A DNA stretch of 64,000 nucleotides from assembly GCF_042684585.1 (NCBI RefSeq), contig NZ_JBHULS010000001.1, positions 248,001-312,000 on the forward strand, in the 5' to 3' direction. The DNA is from Algorimicrobium sediminis. GTDB lineage: Bacteria > Bacteroidota > Bacteroidia > Flavobacteriales > Flavobacteriaceae. The notes below the pieces were generated by a model, which saw nothing but the letters and a program-made list of their open reading frames with translations, did not search any database and had not been told where the DNA came from. A program made the translations under genes and the position numbers. Positions 1-9,186 of the stretch are shown piece after piece. Numbering within the stretch: the first letter of the stretch is position 1; every line of letters starts with the position of its first letter.

Positions 1-2
1 CT

Positions 3-236
3 GTTGCTGTTATAAGGCAATACCCTAACGGGCAAAAAATACACCATGTTAACCTGTTGGATGTGGATGTTATGAATTCGCCTTATTATTACATTCAAAT
101 GAACGATATTATTTACGTTAAACCGTTAAAACAAAAAACTTGGGGTACAGGGGTTACCGGACTGCAAACATTTGGAACCATCATGACGGTAGTGTCCTTT
201 GTTACTACCACCATTCTCCTTATAGATAGGCTTTAA
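3..236 (+). CDS. Polysaccharide export protein (Wza/BexD-like), C-terminal fragment
   Basis: The open frame runs in from the left edge and stops with TAA at 234-236, giving about 77 residues. It reads through DIIYVKPLKQKTWG and ends in a hydrophobic stretch (TIMTVVSFVTTTILLIDRL). In flavobacteria a tail of this kind, with one C-terminal membrane segment, is typical of the outer-membrane polysaccharide export (SLBB/Wza) proteins. The next gene, a Wzc-like kinase, begins 5 bases later, which is the usual wza-wzc order. Wza forms the outer-membrane channel that works with Wzc to export capsule or exopolysaccharide. Most of the gene lies outside the window, so the signal peptide and SLBB domains cannot be checked. 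Confidence 0.75.
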   Translation, partial: VAVIRQYPNGQKIHHVNLLDVDVMNSPYYYIQMNDIIYVKPLKQKTWGTGVTGLQTFGTIMTVVSFVTTTILLIDRL

Positions 237-241
237 TAATT

Positions 242-2716
242 ATGGCAGTATACGACTATGATGATTTAGATACCGCTGGCGGTGGCAATTTTAACTTCGA
301 CTTTAAAGGCTTTTTATTTAAAATTTTAAGTCTCTGGAAGTTTATTCTGGTATGCGTCTTAATAGGTTTGGTGGTAGCCTATTTTATAAATGTGCGCAAA
401 CAAAATGTTTACCGCTTGGAGTCGTTAATAAGCGTAGAAAACGATCAAAATCCTTACTTTTCAGCCAACACCAGTATATCTTTTAATTGGGGAGGCGTAT
501 CGGGCAAAATGGGGAAAACCATAACCACCCTACAAACACGTACCCACAATGAAAAGGTGGTAGATTCCTTAAAATTTTATTTAAGTTATTTTAAAGAAGG
601 ACGCTACCGCAAAGTAGATATTTACAAAAACGCACCGTTTATATTTCAGCCCGATAGTGCACAGGCGCAAGCTTTAGGACATTTTATAGGGCTTCGCTTT
701 GTAACCGACGATAGCTTTGAAGTTTTTACAAATTTCGAGCATGATGCGGTTTCAGGGCAACGATACGATACCCGACAGCGGCAACCGGTTACCACACCCG
801 TAGGCCCATTTACCAAAGTTTTTAAAATAGGGCAGGTAATAAATTTGCCTTTTTTACACGGCATTGTTACCTGGCGTGACGGCAGAACAGCTAAACCAGG
901 CGACACCTATTTTATTCAGTTCTCTAATTTTGATGCTGTGGTAAGTAGCTACCAACGTAATATTCGGGTAGCGCCCTTTAGTAGCTCGTCTGCCTCTGTG
1001 TTGCGTTTAAGCTTAACGGGCACCAATAAAGCCAAAATAGTTGATTACCTAAATACAACGGCTATTATTTTAAGTGCTTTTGAACTGGAGCGGAAAAATT
1101 TATACTCCACCAATACTATAAAATTTATAGACAGCAGTTTGCAAGCTGTTAATAGTAATTTAAAGGATTTTACAGACGAAATGAACAGCTTTCGACAAGA
1201 AAATAAGGTGTTTAACGTTTCGGATGAAATGACCAATGTTTCTAGCAAGTTAAAAGAGCTGGAAATACGAAAAGAAGCAGAACTTACTAAACTCAACTAT
1301 TTAGAAGCTTTAGAAACCTATTTACGCACGAAAACCGATTACAGTAGCATAGCAGCACCCAGTTCTGTGGGAATTGATGAAATTAATATTCAAAATAGCG
1401 TTTCTAAAATTACAGCACTTTCTATAGAACGGCAAAGTTACGAGTACAGTACCCGAGAAGGTTCGGCTATTTTTAAAGATTTGGACAGGCAAATAGATGC
1501 GGAAAAAAATGTGTTATTAGAAACTATTTCGGCTACGAAAAATACCATTCGTGTTTTAATGAATTCACTAAACAGCAATTTGGCAAAATTAGAAGCTAAA
1601 TTGAGTAGTTTACCCGAAAATCAGCAAGAATTTCTAAAAATTCAACGCAAGCTAGATATTAGTCAGGAGGCCTATAATGTATATATGGATAAACGCAGTG
1701 AAGCGGCCATTATAAAAGCTGCAAACGTGTCCGATATTAGTATTATAGACGAAGCTAAAGATATTGGCGGTGGATTAATAGGTCCTAACAAATCATTAAA
1801 TTATATGATGGGACTATTGTTAGGTTTTTTTGTGCCCATAGTTTTAATCTTTATTGTGTTTGTTTTAGATCATACCATTCACGGCTCGGAAGATGTGGAG
1901 CGCCTATCTCATATTCCTATTTTGGGCCTTATTGGAAAGTTTAAACATTCCAATAATTTGGTGGTATTTGAAAAGCCTAAATCGGCAGTAGCCGAATCCT
2001 TTCGTGCCATTCGTTCTAGTTTGCAGTTTGTATTAAATAAAAAGAAACAGGAAGGTGGTCGCACCATTTTAGTAACCTCGTCTGTTAGTGGCGAGGGTAA
2101 AACATTCTGTTCCATAAATATTGCCACGGTTTACGCATTAAGTGGTAAGAAAACCATTTTATTGGGCTTGGATTTACGAAAACCTAAAATTTTTGACGAC
2201 TTTGCGTTAACCAATAAATTGGGTATTGTAAATTACTTTATCGGGGAAACTGATTTTGAATCGGTTGTTAATGCCACCCACATTGCAAATTTAGATGTGG
2301 TAACCTCTGGACCTATCCCACCAAATCCATCGGAGTTGTTAATGAGCTCGGATTTGGAAGATTTAATGCAAGACTTGCGGCAACGCTATGATATAATAGT
2401 ATTAGATACACCTCCCTTAGGTTTGGTAACCGATGCTTTGGAATTGGTTAAGCATGCGGACACCACCTTGTTTATGATTCGGTTGGATTATACTAAAAAA
2501 GGCATGCTTCATTTAATTAATGCCAAACACCGAAATGGCGAAATTAAAAACATTCATTTTGTATTAAATTTTTATAAACACAAATCAAGTCAGAACTACG
2601 GTTACGGCTATGGATACGGTTACGGCTATGGCTATGGGGTTTACGGTAATGCGTACCACGAAACCGAATCTAAAGGTCTGTGGAGCCGAGCAAAAAGGTT
2701 TTTAAAACGCATTTAG
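242..2716 (+). CDS. wzc: Wzc-like polysaccharide co-polymerase / BY-type tyrosine kinase
   Basis: An 824-residue inner-membrane protein controlling polysaccharide chain length and export. A first membrane segment lies near residues 31-50. A periplasmic Wzz/GNVR-type coiled-coil region follows to about 515, with a second membrane segment near 520-543. The cytoplasmic BY-kinase domain has Walker A SVSGEGKT near 614-621, Walker A' LLGLDLRKPK near 640 and Walker B IIVLDTPPLG near 718. The C-terminus carries seven consecutive Tyr-Gly pairs (from residue 786), the tyrosine cluster expected to be autophosphorylated. It follows the Wza-like gene by 5 bases and precedes the ABC exporter genes. Length and architecture match fused two-domain Wzc proteins of Bacteroidota. 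Confidence 0.93.
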   Translation: MAVYDYDDLDTAGGGNFNFDFKGFLFKILSLWKFILVCVLIGLVVAYFINVRKQNVYRLESLISVENDQNPYFSANTSISFNWGGVSGKMGKTITTLQTRTHNEKVVDSLKFYLSYFKEGRYRKVDIYKNAPFIFQPDSAQAQALGHFIGLRFVTDDSFEVFTNFEHDAVSGQRYDTRQRQPVTTPVGPFTKVFKIGQVINLPFLHGIVTWRDGRTAKPGDTYFIQFSNFDAVVSSYQRNIRVAPFSSSSASVLRLSLTGTNKAKIVDYLNTTAIILSAFELERKNLYSTNTIKFIDSSLQAVNSNLKDFTDEMNSFRQENKVFNVSDEMTNVSSKLKELEIRKEAELTKLNYLEALETYLRTKTDYSSIAAPSSVGIDEINIQNSVSKITALSIERQSYEYSTREGSAIFKDLDRQIDAEKNVLLETISATKNTIRVLMNSLNSNLAKLEAKLSSLPENQQEFLKIQRKLDISQEAYNVYMDKRSEAAIIKAANVSDISIIDEAKDIGGGLIGPNKSLNYMMGLLLGFFVPIVLIFIVFVLDHTIHGSEDVERLSHIPILGLIGKFKHSNNLVVFEKPKSAVAESFRAIRSSLQFVLNKKKQEGGRTILVTSSVSGEGKTFCSINIATVYALSGKKTILLGLDLRKPKIFDDFALTNKLGIVNYFIGETDFESVVNATHIANLDVVTSGPIPPNPSELLMSSDLEDLMQDLRQRYDIIVLDTPPLGLVTDALELVKHADTTLFMIRLDYTKKGMLHLINAKHRNGEIKNIHFVLNFYKHKSSQNYGYGYGYGYGYGYGVYGNAYHETESKGLWSRAKRFLKRI
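2597..2638 (+). repeat. Tyr-Gly codon repeat in the wzc tail
   Basis: Seven in-frame Tyr-Gly dipeptide codon pairs (TAC/TAT followed by GGN) form a 42-base degenerate hexamer tract. Unit changes by slippage would add or remove YG pairs without breaking the frame. The tract encodes the tyrosine cluster of the kinase. Confidence 0.85.
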
Positions 2717-2809
2717 CTAGGCCTTCAAACCGCAACCCAGGGCTGCAAATGATGGTAATTAACAAGCTTCCATTTGAATTTGTGGTAAGAAATAATAAAC
2801 ATTTCAATT

Positions 2810-3673
2810 GTGCATACAAATAAAGACGACAACTGGCTATACACTATAACGTCCAAACGGAAGCTAATAGACTTTAATTTTGCCGAAATTTGGCGTTACC
2901 GTGACTTGCTTTTTTTGTTTGTAAAGCGCGATGTGGTAACCGTTTATAAACAAACTATTTTAGGCCCGCTTTGGTATTTAATTCAGCCATTATTTACCGC
3001 CTTAACATTTACACTTATTTTTAATAAAGTAGCCAATATAGAAACAGGAACGGTACCACCATTCTTGTTCAACCTTGCTGGAATTTCTATCTGGAATTAC
3101 TTTAACACCTGCTTAACAGCTACCAGTGATACCTTTAAAGCTAATGCCGCTATTTTTGGTAAAGTTTATTTTCCGCGAATTATTGTTCCGCTATCCATAA
3201 TTATATCAAACCTATTAAAATTTGGCATACAATTGCTTATTTTTATTGCCTTTTACCTGTATTATTATCTTAATGGAGCTGGTATTCACCTAACAAAAGC
3301 CGTGGTGTTTTTTCCGCTTCTTGTTTTGCTTATGGGCTTATTAGGGCTTGGATTAGGCATGATAATTTCCAGTTTGGTAACTAAATACCGCGATTTAAAA
3401 TTTTTAGTAGGTTTTGGTGTGCAGTTACTTATGTATGTTTCGGCAGTTATGTACCCCTTGGCCTTAATGCGCGAAAAATTGCCTCGCATTGCATGGTTGG
3501 TTGAATATAACCCGCTGGCCTATATAATTGAAACCGCAAGATTCATGTTATTAGGTTCAGGAACTTTTAGCTGGTTTGGCGTTTTATATACAATAGCTGC
3601 CACAACAGTCATTGTTTTGTTGGGAATAATTATTTTTAACAGAACCGAAAAAACCTTTATTGATACGGTTTAG
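2810..3673 (+). CDS. wzm: Polysaccharide ABC transporter permease (Wzm/KpsM/TagG family)
   Basis: A 287-residue ABC-2 type permease with about six hydrophobic segments. It starts with a cytoplasmic stretch containing FNFAEIWRYRDLLFLFVKRD, and QTILGPLWYLIQP leads into the first membrane helix; both are characteristic of Wzm/TagG permeases. It would export a lipid-linked polysaccharide across the inner membrane with the ATPase encoded downstream (4053-5330). The start is GTG at 2810; an ATG is not available at a sensible position. The ATPase gene is not adjacent: 379 bases containing a degenerate four-helix-bundle gene lie between them. Confidence 0.92.
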   Translation: MHTNKDDNWLYTITSKRKLIDFNFAEIWRYRDLLFLFVKRDVVTVYKQTILGPLWYLIQPLFTALTFTLIFNKVANIETGTVPPFLFNLAGISIWNYFNTCLTATSDTFKANAAIFGKVYFPRIIVPLSIIISNLLKFGIQLLIFIAFYLYYYLNGAGIHLTKAVVFFPLLVLLMGLLGLGLGMIISSLVTKYRDLKFLVGFGVQLLMYVSAVMYPLALMREKLPRIAWLVEYNPLAYIIETARFMLLGSGTFSWFGVLYTIAATTVIVLLGIIIFNRTEKTFIDTV

Positions 3674-3788
3674 TTATGAAAAATGAGTGATGATTAGTGA
3701 GAAGCAAGCCAGTGTGTCGCTATATGTGTTTAGGGATGGTGAGTGGATTAAGGATGAATTCATGCAGTTTTAGATTGAAAAGATTTAG

Positions 3789-3995
3789 ATGTTTAAAAAA
3801 AAATCATGAATTTAGAGATTTTAAATGTCCATTCAACTTCTAAATTACCAATTTTAGAACATTTTAGACCTGTTAGTCAAATGCAACATGCGGCGGTTTC
3901 CAAGCCATTAAATTGCGCTTAAGCTGCTGCGAGAAAAAATGATCACGAGTTTTTACAAATTAAAGTATGGCTTTAAGCGTTTAGAAATTAGTTGA
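3789..3995 (+). pseudogene. Degenerate four-helix-bundle (S23 / 23S rRNA IVS-type) gene
   Basis: No intact ORF exists, but pieces in different frames line up in order with the S23-type four-helix-bundle family as I remember it. NHEFRDFK (frame from 3802) resembles the usual HDFKDLKVW start. The next pieces are FRPVSQMQHAAVSKP in the 3806 frame, where the family has a SQMRRAAVSIPSNIAEG-like stretch, and after an in-frame TAA (3920-3922) ARKNDHEFLQ, where the family has RKxDxEFLQFL. LKYGFKRLEIS then follows in a third frame and ends with TGA at 3993-3995. At least two frameshifts and one nonsense codon are needed. Genes of this family are often found in flavobacterial polysaccharide loci; their function there is not known to me. 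Confidence 0.65.
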
Positions 3996-4052
3996 AAAAT
4001 ATATAAAAATAAAGAATGTTATTTACATTCAGGAATCACGAATCACAAAATA

Positions 4053-5330
4053 ATGAGTGTCATTTTAAAAGCTGAAAATATTAGTAAACAGTACCGATTA
4101 GGTATTGTTGGCACCGGCACAATTAGTCATGATTTAAATAGGTGGTGGGCTGGTATTCGCGGTAAGGAAGATCCGTATTTAAAGGTAGGGTCTGTAAACA
4201 ACCGTAGCACCAAAGCGGATAGTGATTATGTTTGGGCCTTGCGTGATATTAATTTTGAGGTGCAGCAAGGCGAAGTGTTAGGTATTATTGGTAAAAATGG
4301 GGCTGGAAAAAGTACGCTTCTTAAAATATTAAGTCGGGTTACAATACCGACAACAGGCGAAATAAAAACTAAAGGTCGCATAGCCAGTTTATTAGAAGTG
4401 GGCACCGGTTTTCACCCCGAATTAACAGGTCGCGAAAATATTTATTTAAATGGTGCCATATTGGGGATGAGTAAAGCCGAGATACGAGCCAAAGAAGAAG
4501 AAATAATCCAATTTTCTGGTTGCGAACGCTATGTAGATACACCTGTAAAGCGGTATAGTAGTGGTATGCGTGTGCGTTTGGCTTTTGCCGTAGCCGCCTT
4601 TTTAGAACCTGATATTTTAGTGATTGATGAGGTGTTGGCTGTTGGCGATGCCGAATTCCAAAAAAAGGCTATTGGTAAAATGCAAGATATTAGTCAAGGC
4701 GATGGGCGCACCGTGTTGTTTGTAAGCCATAATATGGCTGCCGTAAAAAGCTTGTGCACGCGGGCTATTGTATTGGAACACGGAAAAACCGTTTTTGAAG
4801 GCGATACGGATGCGGCTGTGGATTTTTATTTGAAAGTAAATGAGGAAAGTAAAAGTTCTTATATTGGAACAAGGAAAGAACGTTCAGGAAGTGGGGAAAT
4901 CACTATCGATAAAATATTGCTTTTTAATAAAAGCAACGCACTTGTTAATTCTGTCTTGTCAGGTGATTTTTTGAAAATGCGCGTAGAATTTAAAATAAAA
5001 ACTTACATCTCAGAAAGATTAATTTTTGGGTTTTCAATTAACGATTATCACAATGTTATGAAGGTGATGATGGTTTCAGATGAAATGGAAGTAGATGTTA
5101 ATTCACTTATTCAAAGAGGGTATATCGATATTTGTTTTAATCGATTAGCTTTGCGAGGAGGTGATTATAACTTTCAGTTTATTCTATCTAAAAACACTAC
5201 AGCTGAAAGAGATCATGTGGACTATATTGATAGAGCCTTTCGTTTAAACGTTTTACCCGGAGATTTTTTTAATATTGGTAAAGTTAATAGAAAATATAAC
5301 GCTTTAATTGTTCCATGCGAATTTAAGTAA
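4053..5330 (+). CDS. wzt: Polysaccharide ABC transporter ATPase with C-terminal substrate domain (Wzt)
   Basis: 425 residues. The N-terminal nucleotide-binding domain has Walker A GKNGAGKST (residues 80-88), signature YSSGMRVRLAF (from residue 168), Walker B ILVIDE near 190 and the H-loop SHN near 226. A long insertion before Walker A (residues about 17-60) is usual for Wzt. From about residue 280 to the end there is a beta-rich extension matching the position of Wzt C-terminal carbohydrate-binding domains, which recognise the capped end of the glycan. The partner is the permease at 2810-3673. Its stop (5328-5330) directly abuts the ATG of the following methyltransferase, so the two are likely co-translated. 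A methyl-capped O-glycan read by the Wzt C-domain is a plausible reason for that pairing. Confidence 0.92.
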   Translation: MSVILKAENISKQYRLGIVGTGTISHDLNRWWAGIRGKEDPYLKVGSVNNRSTKADSDYVWALRDINFEVQQGEVLGIIGKNGAGKSTLLKILSRVTIPTTGEIKTKGRIASLLEVGTGFHPELTGRENIYLNGAILGMSKAEIRAKEEEIIQFSGCERYVDTPVKRYSSGMRVRLAFAVAAFLEPDILVIDEVLAVGDAEFQKKAIGKMQDISQGDGRTVLFVSHNMAAVKSLCTRAIVLEHGKTVFEGDTDAAVDFYLKVNEESKSSYIGTRKERSGSGEITIDKILLFNKSNALVNSVLSGDFLKMRVEFKIKTYISERLIFGFSINDYHNVMKVMMVSDEMEVDVNSLIQRGYIDICFNRLALRGGDYNFQFILSKNTTAERDHVDYIDRAFRLNVLPGDFFNIGKVNRKYNALIVPCEFK

Positions 5331-6134
5331 ATGAAAGAATCTTTAGATTATTATAATCAATTTGATAAAAAACTGATTAATGATTACGTAACAGGAAATA
5401 GGCGTATTATTAGCGCAATTAAAAGATTGAGTCAATTTATTCCGGAAAATTCTGGTTCCGTTTTGGATATAGGTTGCGGCATAGGTTGGAGTAGTCATGA
5501 GTTTGCAAAAGCTTTTCCAAATTCCCAAGTTTTGGCAGTGGATTTAAGTCCGGTATTAATAGAGACAGCTAAAAAGCTTTTTGAAAATCAAAAAAACTTA
5601 TTTTTTAGATCGTACGATTTGACAGAAGGATTACCAAAAGGTAAATTTAATGCCATAGTTATGATTGATGTTTATGAACACATACCACTTTCGGATAGGA
5701 CGGACTTTCATCATGCACTAAAAAACAAATTAGATGTAAATGGGCGTGTCATTTTAGCTTGTCCATCCAAATACCATCAGAACTTCTTAAAGCGATATAA
5801 CCCTTCTGGGCTTCAACCAATTGATGAAGATGTGGATTTTGAGACGATTAGAACTATAGCTAAAGATATTGACGGTGAAATTATTTTATTTGAATATCAG
5901 GGTATTTGGAACAATTATGATTACCTATACGCAGTTATAGAGTTAAAACCTCAATATGGTGATAAAACGCGAAAGATAAAGCTAGATGCTCTTGATGTAG
6001 AACCAAAAAGTAGCAGGGTTAAGCGTGTAAATTCAAAACTCGATATTTTTATTGAAGCCGAAAATAAGGATATCATCAAAACCATGAACATAAGGTCCAT
6101 ACTGAAACGCTTAAAGAAAAAGTTTAATTTATGA
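5331..6134 (+). CDS. Class I SAM-dependent methyltransferase
   Basis: 267 residues. The SAM-binding motif I is VLDIGCGIG (residues 44-52), followed by the acidic end of beta-2 at VLAVDLS and a motif-II-like stretch NAIVMIDVYEHI. It starts on the base after the wzt stop and its end overlaps the next gene by 4 bases (ATGA). In ABC-dependent O-antigen systems, a methyltransferase beside wzt often adds the terminal methyl group that stops chain growth and is recognised by the Wzt C-domain. That role is inferred from position; the acceptor is not readable from the sequence. Confidence 0.85.
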   Translation: MKESLDYYNQFDKKLINDYVTGNRRIISAIKRLSQFIPENSGSVLDIGCGIGWSSHEFAKAFPNSQVLAVDLSPVLIETAKKLFENQKNLFFRSYDLTEGLPKGKFNAIVMIDVYEHIPLSDRTDFHHALKNKLDVNGRVILACPSKYHQNFLKRYNPSGLQPIDEDVDFETIRTIAKDIDGEIILFEYQGIWNNYDYLYAVIELKPQYGDKTRKIKLDALDVEPKSSRVKRVNSKLDIFIEAENKDIIKTMNIRSILKRLKKKFNL

Positions 6135-7243
6135 ACATAGCTATTTTTACACCCAGTCAAAATCCGTATTCTGAAACCTTTATTCAGGCTCATAAAAATT
6201 ATCTAAATGACACTGTATTTTATTATTATGGAGGTCTCGGACAAATGAAACTGGAGGGGCAGACAAAGTTAGTTAGCAAAGCTACTTACTTGGGTTATCG
6301 AATACGTCGGAAATTGCATGGTTATTCTTATTCTCATTTAAATGAGCAAGTCATACTTGCCTCGTTAAAAATAAATAAAATCGCGGTTATTTTAGTAGAA
6401 TACGGCACACACGCTTTTAACTTACAGGCTTTATTAAAAAAAAGTGGTTTGCCCATTGTTGTGCACTTTCATGGTTATGATGCCAGTGTTCATGATGTGG
6501 TTAAAGCATGCCATAGCCACCAAACTATTTTTAGTTTAGCCTCCAAAATTATGGTTGTTTCCCTAAAAATGAAACAGATGTTGCTAGCGCTAGGCTGCCC
6601 AGAGGACAAACTGGTTTATAATGTTTACGGGCCAAAGCCTGAATTTGAATTACTTAAACCGAACTTTTCTAAAAAACAGTTTATTGGAATTGGGCGTTTC
6701 ACCGATAAAAAAGCACCCTATTATACCATAATGGCTTTTAAAGCGGTAGCCAATAAACATCCTGATGCTCAATTGCTTTTGGCAGGTGATGGTGTGTTGC
6801 TTAATATGTGTAGAAACCTTGTTAAGCATTTTGGTATTGAAAATCAAATTCAATTTTTAGGCGTTATTACTCCGGAAGCTTATCAGAAGCTATTAGTAGA
6901 GTCGTTGGCTTTTGTGCAGCATTCTATAACAGCTGGCAATGGCGATATGGAAGGTACACCATTAGCTGTTTTGGAAGCTAGTGTGGCTGGTTTACCTGTA
7001 ATTTCTACATACCATGCGGGTATTCCAGATGTTATTAAACATGGGGAGACAGGATTGTTGTGTGCGGAGCATGATGTAAAGGTCATGGCTAAACATATGT
7101 TGCAGGTGTTGGATGATGTTGCCTATGCTCGACAATTAGGAGCCGCAGGAAAAATACATATTTTGGATCATTTTAGTATGCAACGACATATTGAAGCCCT
7201 ACAAGACATTTTGGAACAAGTCGTTAAAGATTATAGATTATAA
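6131..7243 (+). CDS. Glycosyltransferase, GT4 family
   Basis: 370 residues of GT-B fold. The N-terminal half contains HFHGYDASVHD, the acceptor-side motif common in this group. The C-terminal nucleotide-sugar domain begins near GIGRFTDKKAP (about residue 180). It has the GT4 E-x7-E signature in EGTPLAVLEASVAGLPV (from about residue 274), followed by IPDVIKHGETGLL. Cytoplasmic, probably adding one sugar to the growing repeat unit. The start overlaps the methyltransferase stop. Donor and linkage cannot be assigned. Confidence 0.88.
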   Translation: MNIAIFTPSQNPYSETFIQAHKNYLNDTVFYYYGGLGQMKLEGQTKLVSKATYLGYRIRRKLHGYSYSHLNEQVILASLKINKIAVILVEYGTHAFNLQALLKKSGLPIVVHFHGYDASVHDVVKACHSHQTIFSLASKIMVVSLKMKQMLLALGCPEDKLVYNVYGPKPEFELLKPNFSKKQFIGIGRFTDKKAPYYTIMAFKAVANKHPDAQLLLAGDGVLLNMCRNLVKHFGIENQIQFLGVITPEAYQKLLVESLAFVQHSITAGNGDMEGTPLAVLEASVAGLPVISTYHAGIPDVIKHGETGLLCAEHDVKVMAKHMLQVLDDVAYARQLGAAGKIHILDHFSMQRHIEALQDILEQVVKDYRL

Positions 7244-7279
7244 ATTGATACTTGTATATTAGTACCATAAAACGTTTTC

Positions 7280-8251
7280 ATGTCCGTGCAACCACTAGTT
7301 TCCATAATTATCCCCACTTTTAATCGCGCTCATTTAATAGGTGAGACCTTGGATTCGGTATTAGCACAAACCTATACTAATTGGGAGTGTATAGTAGTTG
7401 ACGATGGGAGTACGGATGGTACAGAAGCATTACTTAAAAACTATACAGCCAAGGACAGGCGCTTTCAATACCATAAACGACCTGACAATCATCTGCCAGG
7501 TGGGAATGGGGCTCGGAATTACGGGTTTGAGGTGAGTTCAGGTGAGTATATTCAGTGGTTTGATAGTGATGATATTATGCTGTCTAGTTTTTTGTGTAAA
7601 AAATATATGAAATTTAGTAATAAAGTAAATATAGTTTTTTGTACTGGTTTTTCGGTAGACAAAGAATTGAAGAATAAACAATTGAAACAATTACCCTTAA
7701 TTAAAAATCTTTTTAAAGAATATGTTTGTTGGCAAACTAATATCATGCTTCCATCACTAATGGTTAAAAGAAGTTTTCTAGTTGAAAAATCTTTGTTTAA
7801 TGAAAATTTATTACGTGGACAGGAAAATGATTTTTTTTCTCGCTTATTTTATAAATTAAATACCGAAGATTATACTATTTTAAATGAAGGCCTATATCTG
7901 TATCGCCAACATAGTAAATCTAAAAGTTATGAGGATAAACAACAATTTGTTAAAGGATATAAGGAATCCCTATTTCAAGTTTCTCTAAATAATTTGAATC
8001 GAGGTATTGTTTTGAATGATTTGGAAATTATAAATTACCATTATCAAATTATAATACACTATTTGTTTGATTGTATTTATAATAAAGAATTAAAATTGGG
8101 GTGGTCTTTTTTACTTAAAATCGCTAGGGTATTTGCTATTTACGCTAAATTATTTACCGCGCAGTTATGGTTTTGGATTAGTTTATTTTTATTAAGTAGT
8201 AGGACTATCTATAAAGTTGAAAAACGGATAAAAAATAAGATTTTTAAATGA
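7280..8251 (+). CDS. Glycosyltransferase, GT2 family
   Basis: 323 residues. A GT-A domain starts at once with VSIIIPTFNRA, then VVDDGSTDGT (about residues 40-49) and the metal-binding DxD as QWFDSDD (about 92-98). The conserved tail of the catalytic region is followed by a hydrophobic segment near residues 283-305, suggesting membrane association. It overlaps the next gene by 4 bases (ATGA). Likely transfers one sugar in repeat-unit assembly; the specificity is unknown. Confidence 0.87.
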   Translation: MSVQPLVSIIIPTFNRAHLIGETLDSVLAQTYTNWECIVVDDGSTDGTEALLKNYTAKDRRFQYHKRPDNHLPGGNGARNYGFEVSSGEYIQWFDSDDIMLSSFLCKKYMKFSNKVNIVFCTGFSVDKELKNKQLKQLPLIKNLFKEYVCWQTNIMLPSLMVKRSFLVEKSLFNENLLRGQENDFFSRLFYKLNTEDYTILNEGLYLYRQHSKSKSYEDKQQFVKGYKESLFQVSLNNLNRGIVLNDLEIINYHYQIIIHYLFDCIYNKELKLGWSFLLKIARVFAIYAKLFTAQLWFWISLFLLSSRTIYKVEKRIKNKIFK

Positions 8252-9186
8252 AAACCATCCTATTAATAATACCCTATTTTGGGAAATGGCCTATTTGGTT
8301 TGATGCTTATTTAGTTTCCGTAGCCGCCAATCCTAGCGTAAATTGGTTATGCCCTACGGATTGTGATATACCTGAAAAACACCCGGAAAACATCCGTTTT
8401 TTACCAACCACATTAGCAGTATTAAATAAACACATTAATACTGTTGTGGATACACAAGTACCCTTGAGTCCGCGTAAGTTGTGCGATTTGAAACCTGCTT
8501 ATGCCGACATATTTGCAGACGAAATAAAGGAATACGATTTCTGGGGCTTTTGCGATATGGATATTATTTGGGGCGATATCCGAAAATTTATTACGGATGG
8601 TATGTTAAAGGATTACGATATTATTTCTAGTAGAAAGGAAAACATATCGGGTCATTTCAATATATTCCGCAACACTAAACTAATTAACACGCTTTATAAA
8701 CAATTACCCAATTATAAAGGACGCTTTGAAATACCAGAATTTCAATGGACAGATGAGATTGTCTTGTCTAACTTTATAAAATACGACCCTGCTTTTAAAG
8801 CGTTAAATTTACGTGTATATTGGTCTCGTGTTCTGTGTAATCAAGAAAATGGCATGGATTCCCATCAGGAGTATTATTTAGATAGATGGCTATGGCGAGA
8901 TGGACAAATGCTAAACACAAAAAGTCAAGAAGAAATTATGTATTTGCATTTTATTAACTGGAAACGAACCCTATCACATTCGGAAATAGATTATTTGGGT
9001 GCTATGAAGCCTTTTTACATTAGTTATACCCGCATGCATTATAAACCTCATTCTAGTTTGATTATAAGGTTTAATAGCTTAAATAATGTTTTTAATGGGT
9101 ATCGGGTTAGAGAAAAGAGGCGCCACAATAAAAATAAATTTAAAAGCTTGATGAAACGGGTTAAACGTAAACTTAAATTAGATTAA
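8248..9186 (+). CDS. DUF6625-family protein, putative glycosyltransferase
   Basis: 312 residues. The start ILLIIPYFGKWPIWFDAY, the motif CDLKPAYADIF near residue 79 and FWGFCDMDIIWGDI near residue 98 are what I associate with DUF6625, a GT-A-like family of polysaccharide loci. The CDMD sequence could serve as a DxD metal site. The C-terminus is very basic (many Lys and Arg after residue 290), as in peripheral membrane enzymes. Its TAA overlaps by one base an ATG that begins the sulfotransferase relic downstream, so the two were probably translated in series before the latter decayed. Confidence 0.75.
   Translation: MKTILLIIPYFGKWPIWFDAYLVSVAANPSVNWLCPTDCDIPEKHPENIRFLPTTLAVLNKHINTVVDTQVPLSPRKLCDLKPAYADIFADEIKEYDFWGFCDMDIIWGDIRKFITDGMLKDYDIISSRKENISGHFNIFRNTKLINTLYKQLPNYKGRFEIPEFQWTDEIVLSNFIKYDPAFKALNLRVYWSRVLCNQENGMDSHQEYYLDRWLWRDGQMLNTKSQEEIMYLHFINWKRTLSHSEIDYLGAMKPFYISYTRMHYKPHSSLIIRFNSLNNVFNGYRVREKRRHNKNKFKSLMKRVKRKLKLD

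Noticed and set aside
3674..3788. A 27-residue frame (ending RDGEWIKDEFMQF) after wzm
   Set aside because: Too short, with no relation to the relic that follows it.
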